DNA of 59,203 nt. It comes from Lentimicrobium sp. L6. GTDB lineage: Bacteria > Bacteroidota > Bacteroidia > Bacteroidales > UBA12170. The notes beneath the pieces are model-generated. The model was not told where the DNA came from. It was given only the letters and a program-made list of their open reading frames with translations, and made no database searches. Below are positions 24,978 to 34,622 of this stretch, piece by piece. The position numbers and the translations under genes are program-made. Position 1 is the first letter of the stretch; each line of letters starts with the position of its first letter. The stretch is taken from the NCBI RefSeq assembly GCF_013166655.1, contig NZ_JABKCA010000023.1, forward strand, positions 1 through 59,203, read 5' to 3'.

Positions 24978-26450
24978 TTAAATTTCTGTTTCTAATTGAC
25001 TTACTAATGCTTCCTGATTGACAAAATCGTAAAGGGTAATCATCCTCAATCGGTGATAATTCACCCAAAAGCTTCCTTTTGCCGACAATAGATCGCGGCT
25101 AGCATAATCCTTTTCTTTCTGAGCCATACTTAACTCCAAAACACTCAGGTCGCCTGCCATATATCGTTTATAAGCAATCTCATATCTTTCCTGGGCAATG
25201 CTTTCTGCTTCTTCTACCACTTCTATATTCTCTTTCAACATATCAACCACATTCACCAAACTCACTATTTCATTCTCAAAATCTATTTGCTCTTGCAATA
25301 CCGATGTCTCCTCCAATTCCTTTTTCATGGAAGCTTGTTTGCGTGCGGCATAAGTTCTTCCCCAATCAATGATAGGAATGGCCAGTCCAATTTGTACTGC
25401 TGCATGTTGGTTCAGGTCTTGATCCCATTGTGGCAACTCATCGAAATTAGAACCATAACCAATGGTGGCAAATACACTTCCATTTACTCCGGTTGCTCCT
25501 TTTACTCTGGCTACTTCTTGATCTGCTTCGAGCAATCTTCTTTTGAATGCGATACTTTCCGGATTATACTCCAATGCATATTTGATGGCCTCCTCAGTTA
25601 TAATCTCCACATCTGGTATGACAGAAGGGATTTGGGGTTGAAAACCTTCAACATCACCTAAAGAAAGATGAGTAAGTAATCGTAAGGCTGAATTCTCCAT
25701 TCTTACCTGTGCGGCTTTTAAACTCTTTTTGGCATTTACCAGCATCAACTTCACTTGTAACAATTCATCCTTTGAAACCTGACCTAGATTAAACCTTTCC
25801 TCTGTAATCCGAAACAATTCCGTATTCATTTCCATATTGGCATTGGCCATAGTCCATTCATGTCGATCGCTCAAATTTTGGAAAAACATATCCACTGCCA
25901 TATATGCAGATAATTCTAGATTTCTATCGTATTCTTTTTGAGATTCCACATACAAAACAGGCTCTATCCTCTTATCCCATTTCAATTGATTGAAACGAAA
26001 TACTGGTAGATGAATTCCAAGTTCCAATGGTTGAGAGCTATAACTATGAGTTTTAGAACTGAAATTATCAAAACGATAGAGGTAAGAACTCATAAATATT
26101 TCTGCTCCAATAAAAGGCAAAGGTTGAAGCAAGGAAAGGTTGGCATTGCTGGAATTCTGATTTATGGTTTTAATGGCAATGCTTCCGTCTTCTTGATTTA
26201 CGGGAGTCACTCCTTTTGTAAAATCTGTAATTTGAGTATCTAATCTCAACTGAGGCTTTAAATTAGACTGATGTATTTGCCAATTCCAATAAGCATTTTT
26301 CTTTGTCACATAAGCTTTTCTAGCGCTGAGATTTTCGGTTCTTGCTATCTCCACTACTTCTTCAAGACTTAAAACCACCTGAGCCTTAGAACTGAAGTAA
26401 GCAAGGAATACCATTCCTAAAATCCCAATATATCTGATTATTCGCTCCAT
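24978..26450 (-). CDS. TolC-family outer-membrane channel of the ABC export system
   Basis: The 490-residue protein has a signal peptide (about 1-23, ending SSKAQ). The outer-membrane efflux repeats follow, with long coiled helices (NANMEMNTELFRITEERFNLG; ENEIVSLVNVVDMLKENIEVV) and the LRLDTQI/QIGLAIPIIDWGRTYAARKQ barrel-side segments. Its start overlaps the end of the HlyD gene by 13 bp. It is a separate paralogue from the TolC of the metal pump at 6940-8166 and completes an envelope-spanning exporter with the HlyD adaptor and the MacB-like ABC transporter. Confidence 0.92.
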   Translation of the reverse strand: MERIIRYIGILGMVFLAYFSSKAQVVLSLEEVVEIARTENLSARKAYVTKKNAYWNWQIHQSNLKPQLRLDTQITDFTKGVTPVNQEDGSIAIKTINQNSSNANLSLLQPLPFIGAEIFMSSYLYRFDNFSSKTHSYSSQPLELGIHLPVFRFNQLKWDKRIEPVLYVESQKEYDRNLELSAYMAVDMFFQNLSDRHEWTMANANMEMNTELFRITEERFNLGQVSKDELLQVKLMLVNAKKSLKAAQVRMENSALRLLTHLSLGDVEGFQPQIPSVIPDVEIITEEAIKYALEYNPESIAFKRRLLEADQEVARVKGATGVNGSVFATIGYGSNFDELPQWDQDLNQHAAVQIGLAIPIIDWGRTYAARKQASMKKELEETSVLQEQIDFENEIVSLVNVVDMLKENIEVVEEAESIAQERYEIAYKRYMAGDLSVLELSMAQKEKDYASRDLLSAKGSFWVNYHRLRMITLYDFVNQEALVSQLETEI

Positions 26451-27691
26451 GATAATGAATTGTATTTTTTATGTTTTTCATTAAAGGCATTACTAATGAT
26501 AACGATTTCTCCTTCTTGTAATCCAGCAATCACTTCTACAAAATCGAAGTTTGCTCCACCTAGTTTTACTTTTCTCTTTTCTAATTGATCTCCCATTTTC
26601 ACGAACAAGTCGGTATATCCAGGTCCAAAATAATAATCCCCATTGGCAATACGAAGCCTGTTTTCTTGCTCCGAAAGAATAATCCTCACTTCTACTTTTA
26701 ATTTGGCCTTGAGGAGTCTGTGTTGAGGATTTTCGAGATTTACAGTATAAGAAATACTTCCGTTATCAACAGATGGTGAAATAGCAGTGACGAGTCCATG
26801 GAGTATACTGTCATTAATATCCACCAAAGCTTTTTGTCCCACATATACCTTATCGGCATAACGAGTAGAGATGCTTCCTTCAATTTTAAACCTTTGAGCA
26901 TCGGCCACATGGGCCAATGCCTGCCCCTCGCTTACATGTTCTCCAGGTTGAACCAATATAGAAGTGATAATTCCATTAATCTTGGGCTGAACAAAAGCTT
27001 GACTAATCAAGGTTTCCATTTTCATCTTTTCTTGCTTCTTCAGCTGAAGCTCCAACTCCATGCGCTCTAAATCTAACTTTTGCAGTTTTTTAAAAGACTC
27101 AAACTCCCCTTTTTGGTTATTCCGATTGATGGAAGAAAGCTGGTAATCTATTTGTGCTTGATCCACTTTTTGTTGTGAACCTCCTCCAATATTAAATAGG
27201 TATTTTTCTTTTTCTAGTTGCGATTGCAATTGCTGCAATTGGATAGAGTCTTTCTTTAGATTATTTCTCAATGCTCTTCGTTTCTGCTGCAACTCCTCTT
27301 GGCTTCTGGAAATACTATTTAACTTCAAAGCAATTTCTCTTTCAATTTGAATTTTCTGAGATATTAAATCCTCCACATTAGGAATAAACAGAGTATCGTT
27401 TGGTCCAACTATATCACCAGCTGCTTTATTAATCTCTAGAATCTCCGTTGAAATTGAGGAAGTCAGTAATTCTTGATAATAAGGTTCAATGGTGGCATTG
27501 CTGGAAAATGAATTCTCCACCTCACCAACAGAAACTGTGCTCAAAAGGACCTTTTTCAACTCAACACTGGGCTTAATATGGTCAATGATATACCAAATAG
27601 GAAGTATGATAATGACAATTATTATTGAAAATTTAATCAAACGTTTTTTCCTTTTTGCTATCACAAAATCTTTAGAAAGTTCTCTATCCAT
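26438..27691 (-). CDS. HlyD/MacA-type periplasmic adaptor
   Basis: This 417-residue membrane-fusion protein has an N-terminal membrane anchor (about 18-38; IKFSIIIVIIILPIWYI). A lipoyl/barrel half follows, then a long Gln/Lys/Leu-rich coiled-coil hairpin (about 108-235), then the second lipoyl half (MVQPGEHVSEGQALAHV-like region near 245-265) and a beta-barrel domain. It is the first gene of the HlyD-TolC-ABC-permease-permease operon. The leader before its ATG carries a sigma-54-like promoter and an upstream palindrome, tying it to the adjacent NtrC-type regulator. Confidence 0.9.
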   Translation of the reverse strand: MDRELSKDFVIAKRKKRLIKFSIIIVIIILPIWYIIDHIKPSVELKKVLLSTVSVGEVENSFSSNATIEPYYQELLTSSISTEILEINKAAGDIVGPNDTLFIPNVEDLISQKIQIEREIALKLNSISRSQEELQQKRRALRNNLKKDSIQLQQLQSQLEKEKYLFNIGGGSQQKVDQAQIDYQLSSINRNNQKGEFESFKKLQKLDLERMELELQLKKQEKMKMETLISQAFVQPKINGIITSILVQPGEHVSEGQALAHVADAQRFKIEGSISTRYADKVYVGQKALVDINDSILHGLVTAISPSVDNGSISYTVNLENPQHRLLKAKLKVEVRIILSEQENRLRIANGDYYFGPGYTDLFVKMGDQLEKRKVKLGGANFDFVEVIAGLQEGEIVIISNAFNEKHKKYNSLSWSE

Positions 27692-27717
27692 GTCTATTAG
27701 AATTTGATAGGCTTATT

Positions 27718-27732
27718 ACAATTCAAATGCCA
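27718..27732 (-). promoter_or_regulatory. Putative sigma-54 promoter of the HlyD/ABC operon
   Basis: On the minus strand, TGGCATTTGAATTGT matches the sigma-54 pattern TGGCAC-N5-TTGC with correct -24/-12 spacing. The mismatches are the last C of the -12 box and the C of the -24 box. Transcription would begin about 15 nt before the HlyD start codon. Confidence 0.5.
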
Positions 27733-27786
27733 AAACCCCTAACACATACATATACAGACGGGTATGAATTATAGGGTAAAAAAAAC

Positions 27787-27802
27787 TGCCCAATAATGGG
27801 CA
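27787..27802. promoter_or_regulatory. Palindrome, candidate enhancer site for the NtrC-type regulator
   Basis: TGCCCAATAATGGGCA is a perfect 6-4-6 inverted repeat centred about 70 bp upstream of the sigma-54-like -24 box. That is where an NtrC-family dimer would be expected to bind. No second copy was found in the neighbourhood. Confidence 0.4.
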
Positions 27803-27955
27803 AGGTGTTCATTCTTAAAAAAACTTGATTAAAAGCTCAAAATAAATGACTATAAGTATTGACATATAGCTGAGATTAATTTTTCATGAAGAAATAGAAC
27901 ATTGCATTAAGTTTTATGATATAGCTATAAATTTGCATCTCATTTTTTAGTAAAT
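27803..27955. other. Divergent intergenic region ahead of the T9SS gene
   Basis: The remainder of the roughly 330-bp gap between the HlyD gene and the large T9SS gene holds no gene. TAAATTTG occurs at 27928-27935 and again at 27951-27958; either could be the -7 box of the plus-strand gene. Confidence 0.4.
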
Positions 27956-28024
27956 TTGATGCCCTTTTCACTAGAAATGAGGATAGAAAGAAAAGAAACT
28001 AATTCTAAATATAAAATACAAATG

Positions 28025-31000
28025 ATGAAAAAATTTACTACTCTTTTACTGATGCTTTTGATGTTTATCGGGACGTCTTCACAAGCTCAAGATCTTGTCA
28101 TCTCAGGTGTCTATGATGGTCCACGTTCCGGTGGAACACCAAAAGGTGTTGAACTTTACGTTCTAGTTAACATTGCAGACTTAAGTGTTTATGGCTTAGG
28201 ATCTGCAAATAACGGCGGAGGTTCTGACGGAGAAGAATTTACTTTCCCAGCTGATGCTGCCTCTGCAGGTAGCTTTATCTATGTTGCCACCGAAGATGTA
28301 GAATTCGCCAATTGGTTTGGATTTGCACCTAATTATACTGATGGTTCTATGGCGATAAATGGAGATGATGCAGTAGAGTTATTTATGAATAGTACAGTAA
28401 TAGATGTATTTGGTGATATCAACCAAAGTGGTTCAGGACAACCTTGGGAATACCTTGATGGTTGGGCTTATAGAACTAATGGTTCTGGGCCTGATGGTAG
28501 TAATTTTGAACTAGGCAACTTCTCTTATAGCGGCCCTAATGTATGGGATGGTGAAGGAAGCCTAACGAATGCAACTTCTGCAACACCTTTCCCAGTTGGA
28601 ACATATACAGCAGGAGCTGCAACTACAGTTTCTACACCTATCATTTCCCCAGCTTCTGGTGATTATTTTGCCCCAATAACCGTGACCATGACATGTGGAA
28701 CAGATGATGCAGCCATTTATTACACTACTAATGGTAGTAATCCAACTCAATCTTCTACATTATACACTGCTGGTTTCTCTGTAAGTTCAAACAAAACAGT
28801 TAAAGCAAGAGCCTATAAAACAGGCTTAACTGAAAGTGCTATTGCCACTAACAATTATGCTTTCCCATCGGTAACTGATATTTCAAATATTTCTCAATTA
28901 AGAAGTCAAACTGTGGGAGATGATTATTATCAATTAACAGGAGAAGCCATTTTAACTTATCAACAGTCATATAGAGGCCAAAAATATATTCAAGATGCTA
29001 CTGCTGCCATCTTCATTGATGACCTTGATGGAAATATAACAACAACTTACGACCTCTATGATGGAATTACTGGAATTATTGGAAGTCTGAATTTATATGA
29101 AGGAATGCTTCAATTTATTCCTATTTCAGATCCTGGTGCTGCAAGTTCAACAGCAAACTCTATTACACCTGAAGTAGTTACATTAGACGATTTATTAAGT
29201 GATTTTCAAGATTATCAAGCTGAATTAATAAAAGTTGAGAATGCAATATTTGTTGATGCTGGAGCTGATTTTGAAAACGGAACAATATACGCTATAACTG
29301 ATGGAAGCAAAGGTTCTTTTAATTTCAGAACTACTTTTTATGATGTAGATTATATTGGAACTGCAATCCCTGCTGGAGCTCAAGACCTAATAATGTTAGC
29401 TAATACCACTGACCCTGAGAACGATGATGAAGATGAAAACTTCGTAACCAGCAGAAGCAGTTTAGATATCAATCCTGCATCATCTGCAAACCCAGCCACT
29501 CAATTAGACATCACCTCTATCAATGGTGGAAATGCAGTTTACGAAAATCAAGCCTTTACAGTGACTGTTCAAGCTCAAGATGACGATGGTGCTGCTGCCA
29601 ATGTGGATGCTAATTTAGCCATTAGCCTTTCCTTGGGAACGGGTTCAGGTAACTTAGGTGGAACATTAACAGGAACCATTGCTGCAGGAACTAGTACCAT
29701 TACTATTAGTGGTGTCACTTATGGCCCTCATGAAAATGGCGTGATATTAAATGTATCTGGTGGAGGTTTAGAATCTGGCTCAAGTGCAGCTTTCAATGTT
29801 TTAGAGGTCATCATTCCAGAAATTGTTATTTCTGAAATCATGTATAAAGCAATGGGTGGAAGTGAAGATTCACTAGAATATATTGAGTTCTATAATAATG
29901 GTTCAACAGCTATAAACCTTGAAAATTACACAATGTCTAAAGGTGTGGTTCATACTTTTGGTAATGTTTCAATAGGATCCGGAGCTTATTTACTACTTGC
30001 AAGAGACGCTGATGCTGTTTCAGAATTACTTGGTGTTAACGCTGAAGAATGGACTTCTAATAGCCTCAGCAATAGCGGAGAAGAAATCGAACTTTCAGAT
30101 CCATTAGGTAATGTAGTTAGTTATGTAGATTATGGAACTGGCGGAGATTGGCCATCATTAGAAGATGGTAAATCGATTCGTTTCTGTAATCCAGGTCTAG
30201 CCAATAACGACCCTGCCAATTGGAGCATAAGTATAGAGTTCTTAACAACAATTGGAACTGGAGATGAAGCTATAGATATCTATGGAACGCCTATGGCAAG
30301 TTGTGGTGTAGCTCCTCTAGTTGCTGAGTTTTCTGCTAGTTCAACAAGTATAGAAACAGGACAAAGTATTGACTTCACAGACCTTTCTACAGGAAACCCT
30401 ACTTCTTGGTCTTGGACATTCGAAGGTGGGACTCCCTCAAGTTCAACTAGTCAGAACCCTCAAGATATCGTTTATAATACTGCTGGTGTTTATGATGTAA
30501 TTCTTACCATCTCAACTGATGATGATAATAATACAGAAACCAAAACGAATTATATCACAGTTGTTGATCCAATCACCCCTCCTATTGCTGCTTTCACTGC
30601 CAACCTAACTACCATTTTCGTTGGACAAAGTGTTCAGTTTACCAGTACATCAGCTAATGATCCAGATACTTATTCATGGACATTTGAAGGCGGAACTCCT
30701 GCAACATCAAGCAATCAAAATCCTAATATTTCTTATAGCACAGCTGGGATTTATGATGTATCATTAACTGTTGCCAATGGTGGTGGTTCTAATGAACTGG
30801 TTGAAATGGATTATATCACAGTATTGCCTGCCACATTAGGTGATTTAGTAATTACTGAAATCATGTACAATCCGCCAGAAGCTGGTGATGATGTTTTGGA
30901 ATATATTGAGATTTATAATAATTCTGAAGAAACAGTAGACCTAATAGGTTATAATTTTACTGCAGGTATCGAATACACATTCCCTACAATGGATCTTGCA

Positions 31001-32833
31001 AGTGGAGCCTATGTATTAGTTGCCAAAGATGCTAATGCCATGCAAACTGTTTTAGGTATTACTGCATTACAATGGACTTCGGGAAGTTTAAGTAATAGTG
31101 GTGAATTAATCAAATTAAGCTCTCCAACAGGTATAACTATCGACTCTATTCCTTATGCAATATCTAGCCCATGGCCAGAAGATGGTAATGGTAACGGACC
31201 TTCTATCGCCATTTGTGATCCTGAAGTAGAGAATTCAATTGGTGAAAACTGGCACGCCTCCACAAAGTATTTAACAGATAATGCTGGTGATGCTATTTAT
31301 GGGTCTCCTGGAACTGCTTCAGCTCCTGTAGCTCATTTCTCAGCAAACGAAACCTCTATATTTATCACAGAAGATGTTCAGTTTACAAACCTATCTACTT
31401 GTAATTACACTAGTATTGAATGGACATTTGAAGGAGGAACACCGAGTACTTCCAGTGATGAGAATCCTGTAGTTTCATACGACAATGAAGGTGTTTTCGA
31501 TGTGACATTAACCGTAACCAATGCTATAGGTAGTCACACCATAGAGATGGTAGATTATATTGAAGTAATAGATCCAACTATTGCTCCAATTGCTAATTTT
31601 TCTGCGAATCTGACTACGATATTCGTTGGACAAAGTGTTCTGTACACTGACCTTTCTGAAAACGAACCTGTTACTTACAGCTGGACATTCGAAGGCGGAA
31701 CGCCAGTTTCTTCCTCATTACAAAACCCAAGTGTTACATATAATGCACCTGGCATTTTTGATGTAACCCTATTTGTAGAAAACACAGCTGGTGATGATGA
31801 AATGGTGAAAACAGATTATATCACTGTATTACCAGCCACCGTTGGAGATTTAGTGATTACTGAAATCATGTACAACCCACCAGAATCTGGTGATGATTCA
31901 TTAGAATATATTGAAATCTATAATAACTCAGCTAATATTGTAAACCTATTGGGTTATACCTTCTCTGATGGAGTAGAGTTTACTTTCCCTAATATGAGTT
32001 TAGCCATTAATGATTATCTTGTTATTGCTAAAAATGCCAATGCTATGCAAAACACCTTAGGTGTTACTGCAATAGAGTGGACATCTGGAAGCCTGAGTAA
32101 TGGCGGAGAGTTAATTAAGATTATTTCTGCCTCAGGCATTACAGTAGATTCAGTTCCTTATAGTGATATGACTCCATGGCCAGAGGATGGAGATGGAACA
32201 GGACCTTCTATTACTATTTGTGATCCAGAAGCAGAAAACTCAGTGGGTGAGAATTGGCATGCATCAGTAAACTATTTAGCCGATAATACCAATGGTGATG
32301 CTATATACGGCACTCCAGGAACCGGCCCCGTAGCTGTTGCAAATTTCACAGCCAACGATCAGTTACCCAGTGTTGGTGGCCAGGTAGAATTCACAGAACT
32401 ATCCACTTGTAATGCTGAATCTTTTGAATGGACATTTGAAGGTGGTACACCAGGAAGTTCGACAGAGCCAAATCCATCAATTACATATGCTATGGCTGGT
32501 GATTTTGATGTGACTTTAACAGTAACAAATGCTATAGGAAGTCACACCATCACGTTGGAAGAGTATATTAGAGTAGGTGTTGGTATTGCTGAACAAACTT
32601 TAGCAGAAATTTCAATTATGCCTAATCCATCTACTGGATTATTCACATTAGAAAACCCCTCTAATAATGAAATCTCTGCCGTGGTATATAATGTACTTGG
32701 TAAGTTAGTTTACGAGAAGCATTCAGTACTATCACATGAAGTTATTGATTTAACTAGAGAAGAAAGCGGTATCTATCTGTTACAATTGAGTATAGATGGT
32801 GAATACAAAACCATGAGAATTATCAAACAATAA
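28025..32833 (+). CDS. Giant T9SS-exported protein with lamin-tail and PKD domain repeats
   Basis: About 1602 residues from the start at 28025, chosen because MKKFTTLLLMLLMFIG... is a clean signal peptide ending SSQAQ; longer in-frame starts lie upstream. Domains run in order: a lamin-tail-like domain; a chitobiase C-terminal-like domain (SPASGDYFAPITVTMT, then AIYYTTNGSNPT); an OB-like DUF5689-type region; and a bacterial Ig-like segment. Then come three lamin-tail domains (each starting VISEIMY or VITEIMY and ending in SIRFCNPG or ICDPE) interspersed with five PKD domains (SWTFEGGTP/EWTFEGGTP motif). A type A T9SS sorting domain (ISIMPNPSTGLF to MRIIKQ) ends it. It is a surface or secreted adhesive or structural protein; no catalytic site is evident. 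The gene has its own upstream -7 boxes. Confidence 0.88.
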   Translation: MKKFTTLLLMLLMFIGTSSQAQDLVISGVYDGPRSGGTPKGVELYVLVNIADLSVYGLGSANNGGGSDGEEFTFPADAASAGSFIYVATEDVEFANWFGFAPNYTDGSMAINGDDAVELFMNSTVIDVFGDINQSGSGQPWEYLDGWAYRTNGSGPDGSNFELGNFSYSGPNVWDGEGSLTNATSATPFPVGTYTAGAATTVSTPIISPASGDYFAPITVTMTCGTDDAAIYYTTNGSNPTQSSTLYTAGFSVSSNKTVKARAYKTGLTESAIATNNYAFPSVTDISNISQLRSQTVGDDYYQLTGEAILTYQQSYRGQKYIQDATAAIFIDDLDGNITTTYDLYDGITGIIGSLNLYEGMLQFIPISDPGAASSTANSITPEVVTLDDLLSDFQDYQAELIKVENAIFVDAGADFENGTIYAITDGSKGSFNFRTTFYDVDYIGTAIPAGAQDLIMLANTTDPENDDEDENFVTSRSSLDINPASSANPATQLDITSINGGNAVYENQAFTVTVQAQDDDGAAANVDANLAISLSLGTGSGNLGGTLTGTIAAGTSTITISGVTYGPHENGVILNVSGGGLESGSSAAFNVLEVIIPEIVISEIMYKAMGGSEDSLEYIEFYNNGSTAINLENYTMSKGVVHTFGNVSIGSGAYLLLARDADAVSELLGVNAEEWTSNSLSNSGEEIELSDPLGNVVSYVDYGTGGDWPSLEDGKSIRFCNPGLANNDPANWSISIEFLTTIGTGDEAIDIYGTPMASCGVAPLVAEFSASSTSIETGQSIDFTDLSTGNPTSWSWTFEGGTPSSSTSQNPQDIVYNTAGVYDVILTISTDDDNNTETKTNYITVVDPITPPIAAFTANLTTIFVGQSVQFTSTSANDPDTYSWTFEGGTPATSSNQNPNISYSTAGIYDVSLTVANGGGSNELVEMDYITVLPATLGDLVITEIMYNPPEAGDDVLEYIEIYNNSEETVDLIGYNFTAGIEYTFPTMDLASGAYVLVAKDANAMQTVLGITALQWTSGSLSNSGELIKLSSPTGITIDSIPYAISSPWPEDGNGNGPSIAICDPEVENSIGENWHASTKYLTDNAGDAIYGSPGTASAPVAHFSANETSIFITEDVQFTNLSTCNYTSIEWTFEGGTPSTSSDENPVVSYDNEGVFDVTLTVTNAIGSHTIEMVDYIEVIDPTIAPIANFSANLTTIFVGQSVLYTDLSENEPVTYSWTFEGGTPVSSSLQNPSVTYNAPGIFDVTLFVENTAGDDEMVKTDYITVLPATVGDLVITEIMYNPPESGDDSLEYIEIYNNSANIVNLLGYTFSDGVEFTFPNMSLAINDYLVIAKNANAMQNTLGVTAIEWTSGSLSNGGELIKIISASGITVDSVPYSDMTPWPEDGDGTGPSITICDPEAENSVGENWHASVNYLADNTNGDAIYGTPGTGPVAVANFTANDQLPSVGGQVEFTELSTCNAESFEWTFEGGTPGSSTEPNPSITYAMAGDFDVTLTVTNAIGSHTITLEEYIRVGVGIAEQTLAEISIMPNPSTGLFTLENPSNNEISAVVYNVLGKLVYEKHSVLSHEVIDLTREESGIYLLQLSIDGEYKTMRIIKQ

Positions 32834-32844
32834 ATAAATCATAT

Positions 32845-32885
32845 AAAGCTGTCGCAAAATGTTTTTTTATCTTTGCGATAGCTTT
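32845..32885 (+). terminator. Hairpin terminator overlapping the next gene's -7 box
   Basis: AAAGCTGTCGCAAA and TTTGCGATAGCTTT form a 14-bp stem with one wobble pair, just after the giant T9SS gene. The 3' arm also contains the last bases of TATCTTTG (32868-32875), a perfect -7 box for the next gene. The structure could therefore end one transcript and start another. Confidence 0.6.
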
Positions 32886-32915
32886 ATTTACAAAAACTAA
32901 TTAAACATTATGCAT

Positions 32916-34526
32916 ATGAAAAAATTTACTTTTGTATGGGCAGCTTTATTAATAGCTACCTTGGGATTAAATGCCCAAAATCTTATTGAAAACCCAGGTT
33001 TTGAAACATGGACCGGTGGACAACCTGACACATGGGTAACCGCTGGTGATGCCATTACCCTATCACAGAATACTACAAACGTACAAGAGGGAAGTTCTAG
33101 TTGTCAGGTTGTATTTACCAGCCAAGATAATCAAAATCTTCAATCCAACACGTTTGCCGTAAGCGCTGGCGATCCTATAGCTACAAGCGTTTATATATAT
33201 GATAATGATGTTGCAGGACGAGCTCGTCTTTCTGTATTATTCGAAGGTGCTGATAACTATTATGGTGAATACAGTGAAGATATGGGCAGCTGGCAAATGA
33301 TCAGTTATGAAGGAACAGTTCCCGATGGGGCAACTACTGCCACATATCAAATTCGTTTCTATGACGTATCGGATAACTGGGATGGTGATGCCGAAATCTT
33401 AGTAGACAACTGTAGTTTTATCATTGATAATGCTATCAAGCCAGAACCCACTAATTACCCAACAGCTTTTGCTGCTGCCGCAAATGGTGCTGCTGTTAAT
33501 GCTTCTTGGACTGATTCTGAAGGTGGACAGCTTCCTCAGTTTTATTTAGTAATGGCTTCTACTTCAGCAAACTTCACTGTACCTGTAGACGGAACGCCAG
33601 TAGCCGATGATGCAGATCTTTCTGACGGAACCGCTGTTTTAAATGTTGCTTTTGGTAGTCAGTCTGCTTCTTTCTCTGGCGTATCACCTGCTACAGAATA
33701 CTTTTTCATCATATTCCCTTATACCAATAGTGGTGCTGATATCGATTATAAAACTGATGGTAGTGCTCCTGCTGCATCTTTAACAATGCCAGATGTATCC
33801 ATTATTGATTTCGTTGACTTTGAAGACAACACGTTAGGTGACTGGTCTGGCATCAACGTAAATGGCGCCCAAGTTTGGGAAGTTGTAGCTTATGGAAACC
33901 CTGGCAATTGTGCTAAGATGGCAGGTTATGATGGTGGTGCATTTGACAATGAAGATTGGTTAGTTTCACCAACATATGACTTTGATACCTATTCAAACAT
34001 CACTTTTTCATTCGATAATGCAATGAATTATGATGGCCCTGAAATGTTATTCTATATTTCATCTGACTATACTGATGACGTTACTACAGCTACTTGGACT
34101 GAATTAGCCTTCGAGGCTAGCCCTGGTGGATCTTGGGATTATGTTAATTCTGGTGAAATTGATCTTGACTCCTACACTGGAACAGTAAATATAGCATTTA
34201 AATACACCTCTACTACATCTGGTGCTGCTACTTGGGAATTAGATAATCTATTGTTAACTGGTACTATGTCTAGCTCAGTTAATGAAGAAGAATTAACAGC
34301 TATTAATGTTTATCCTAACCCTGGTAATGGAGTTTATAATATAAACAATACTCAACAAACCAAGTTGAACATCAGTGTTTATAATATCTTAGGAGAATTG
34401 GTTTATGAAACTATTTCTTCAGAGCAATTAATAAACTTAGATATTCAAAATCAGAATGATGGTGTTTATTTAGTTCAATTAACAGGACAAGGAAATACAA
34501 AAACTGTTTCTGTAATTAAGAAATAA
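32916..34526 (+). CDS. T9SS-exported protein with choice-of-anchor J domain
   Basis: The 536-residue protein is taken from 32916 (MKKFTFVWAALLIATLG); an ATG two codons earlier is equally possible. After the signal peptide (to NAQ) comes a carbohydrate-binding-like jelly roll (about 20-155; NLIENPGFETW). A fibronectin-like region (about 160-290) follows, then a choice-of-anchor J / cleaved-adhesin-type domain (about 300-445; FEDNTLGDWSGINVNG, DNEDWLVSP). A type A T9SS domain (INVYPNPGNGVY to VSVIKK) ends the protein. It is probably a surface-attached glycan- or protein-binding protein. Placed directly after the giant T9SS gene, it may be made under similar conditions, although the hairpin between them suggests separate transcripts. 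Confidence 0.85.
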   Translation: MKKFTFVWAALLIATLGLNAQNLIENPGFETWTGGQPDTWVTAGDAITLSQNTTNVQEGSSSCQVVFTSQDNQNLQSNTFAVSAGDPIATSVYIYDNDVAGRARLSVLFEGADNYYGEYSEDMGSWQMISYEGTVPDGATTATYQIRFYDVSDNWDGDAEILVDNCSFIIDNAIKPEPTNYPTAFAAAANGAAVNASWTDSEGGQLPQFYLVMASTSANFTVPVDGTPVADDADLSDGTAVLNVAFGSQSASFSGVSPATEYFFIIFPYTNSGADIDYKTDGSAPAASLTMPDVSIIDFVDFEDNTLGDWSGINVNGAQVWEVVAYGNPGNCAKMAGYDGGAFDNEDWLVSPTYDFDTYSNITFSFDNAMNYDGPEMLFYISSDYTDDVTTATWTELAFEASPGGSWDYVNSGEIDLDSYTGTVNIAFKYTSTTSGAATWELDNLLLTGTMSSSVNEEELTAINVYPNPGNGVYNINNTQQTKLNISVYNILGELVYETISSEQLINLDIQNQNDGVYLVQLTGQGNTKTVSVIKK

Positions 34527-34576
34527 TTTATTTCTTATATATGCTCGATTGAGCCTGTTAAGAATTAATTTGATAT

Positions 34577-34616
34577 AAGGAACAAAATGATGCTTTTATA
34601 GCTATTTTTGTTCCTT
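34577..34616 (+). terminator. Hairpin terminator overlapping the RNase H -7 box
   Basis: AAGGAACAAAA (34577-34587) and TTTTGTTCCTT (34606-34616) form a perfect 11-bp stem followed by a T-rich run. The 3' arm overlaps TATTTTTG (34603-34610), a -7 box only about 13 bp ahead of the RNase H start codon. Confidence 0.6.
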
Positions 34617-34622
34617 ATTTTT

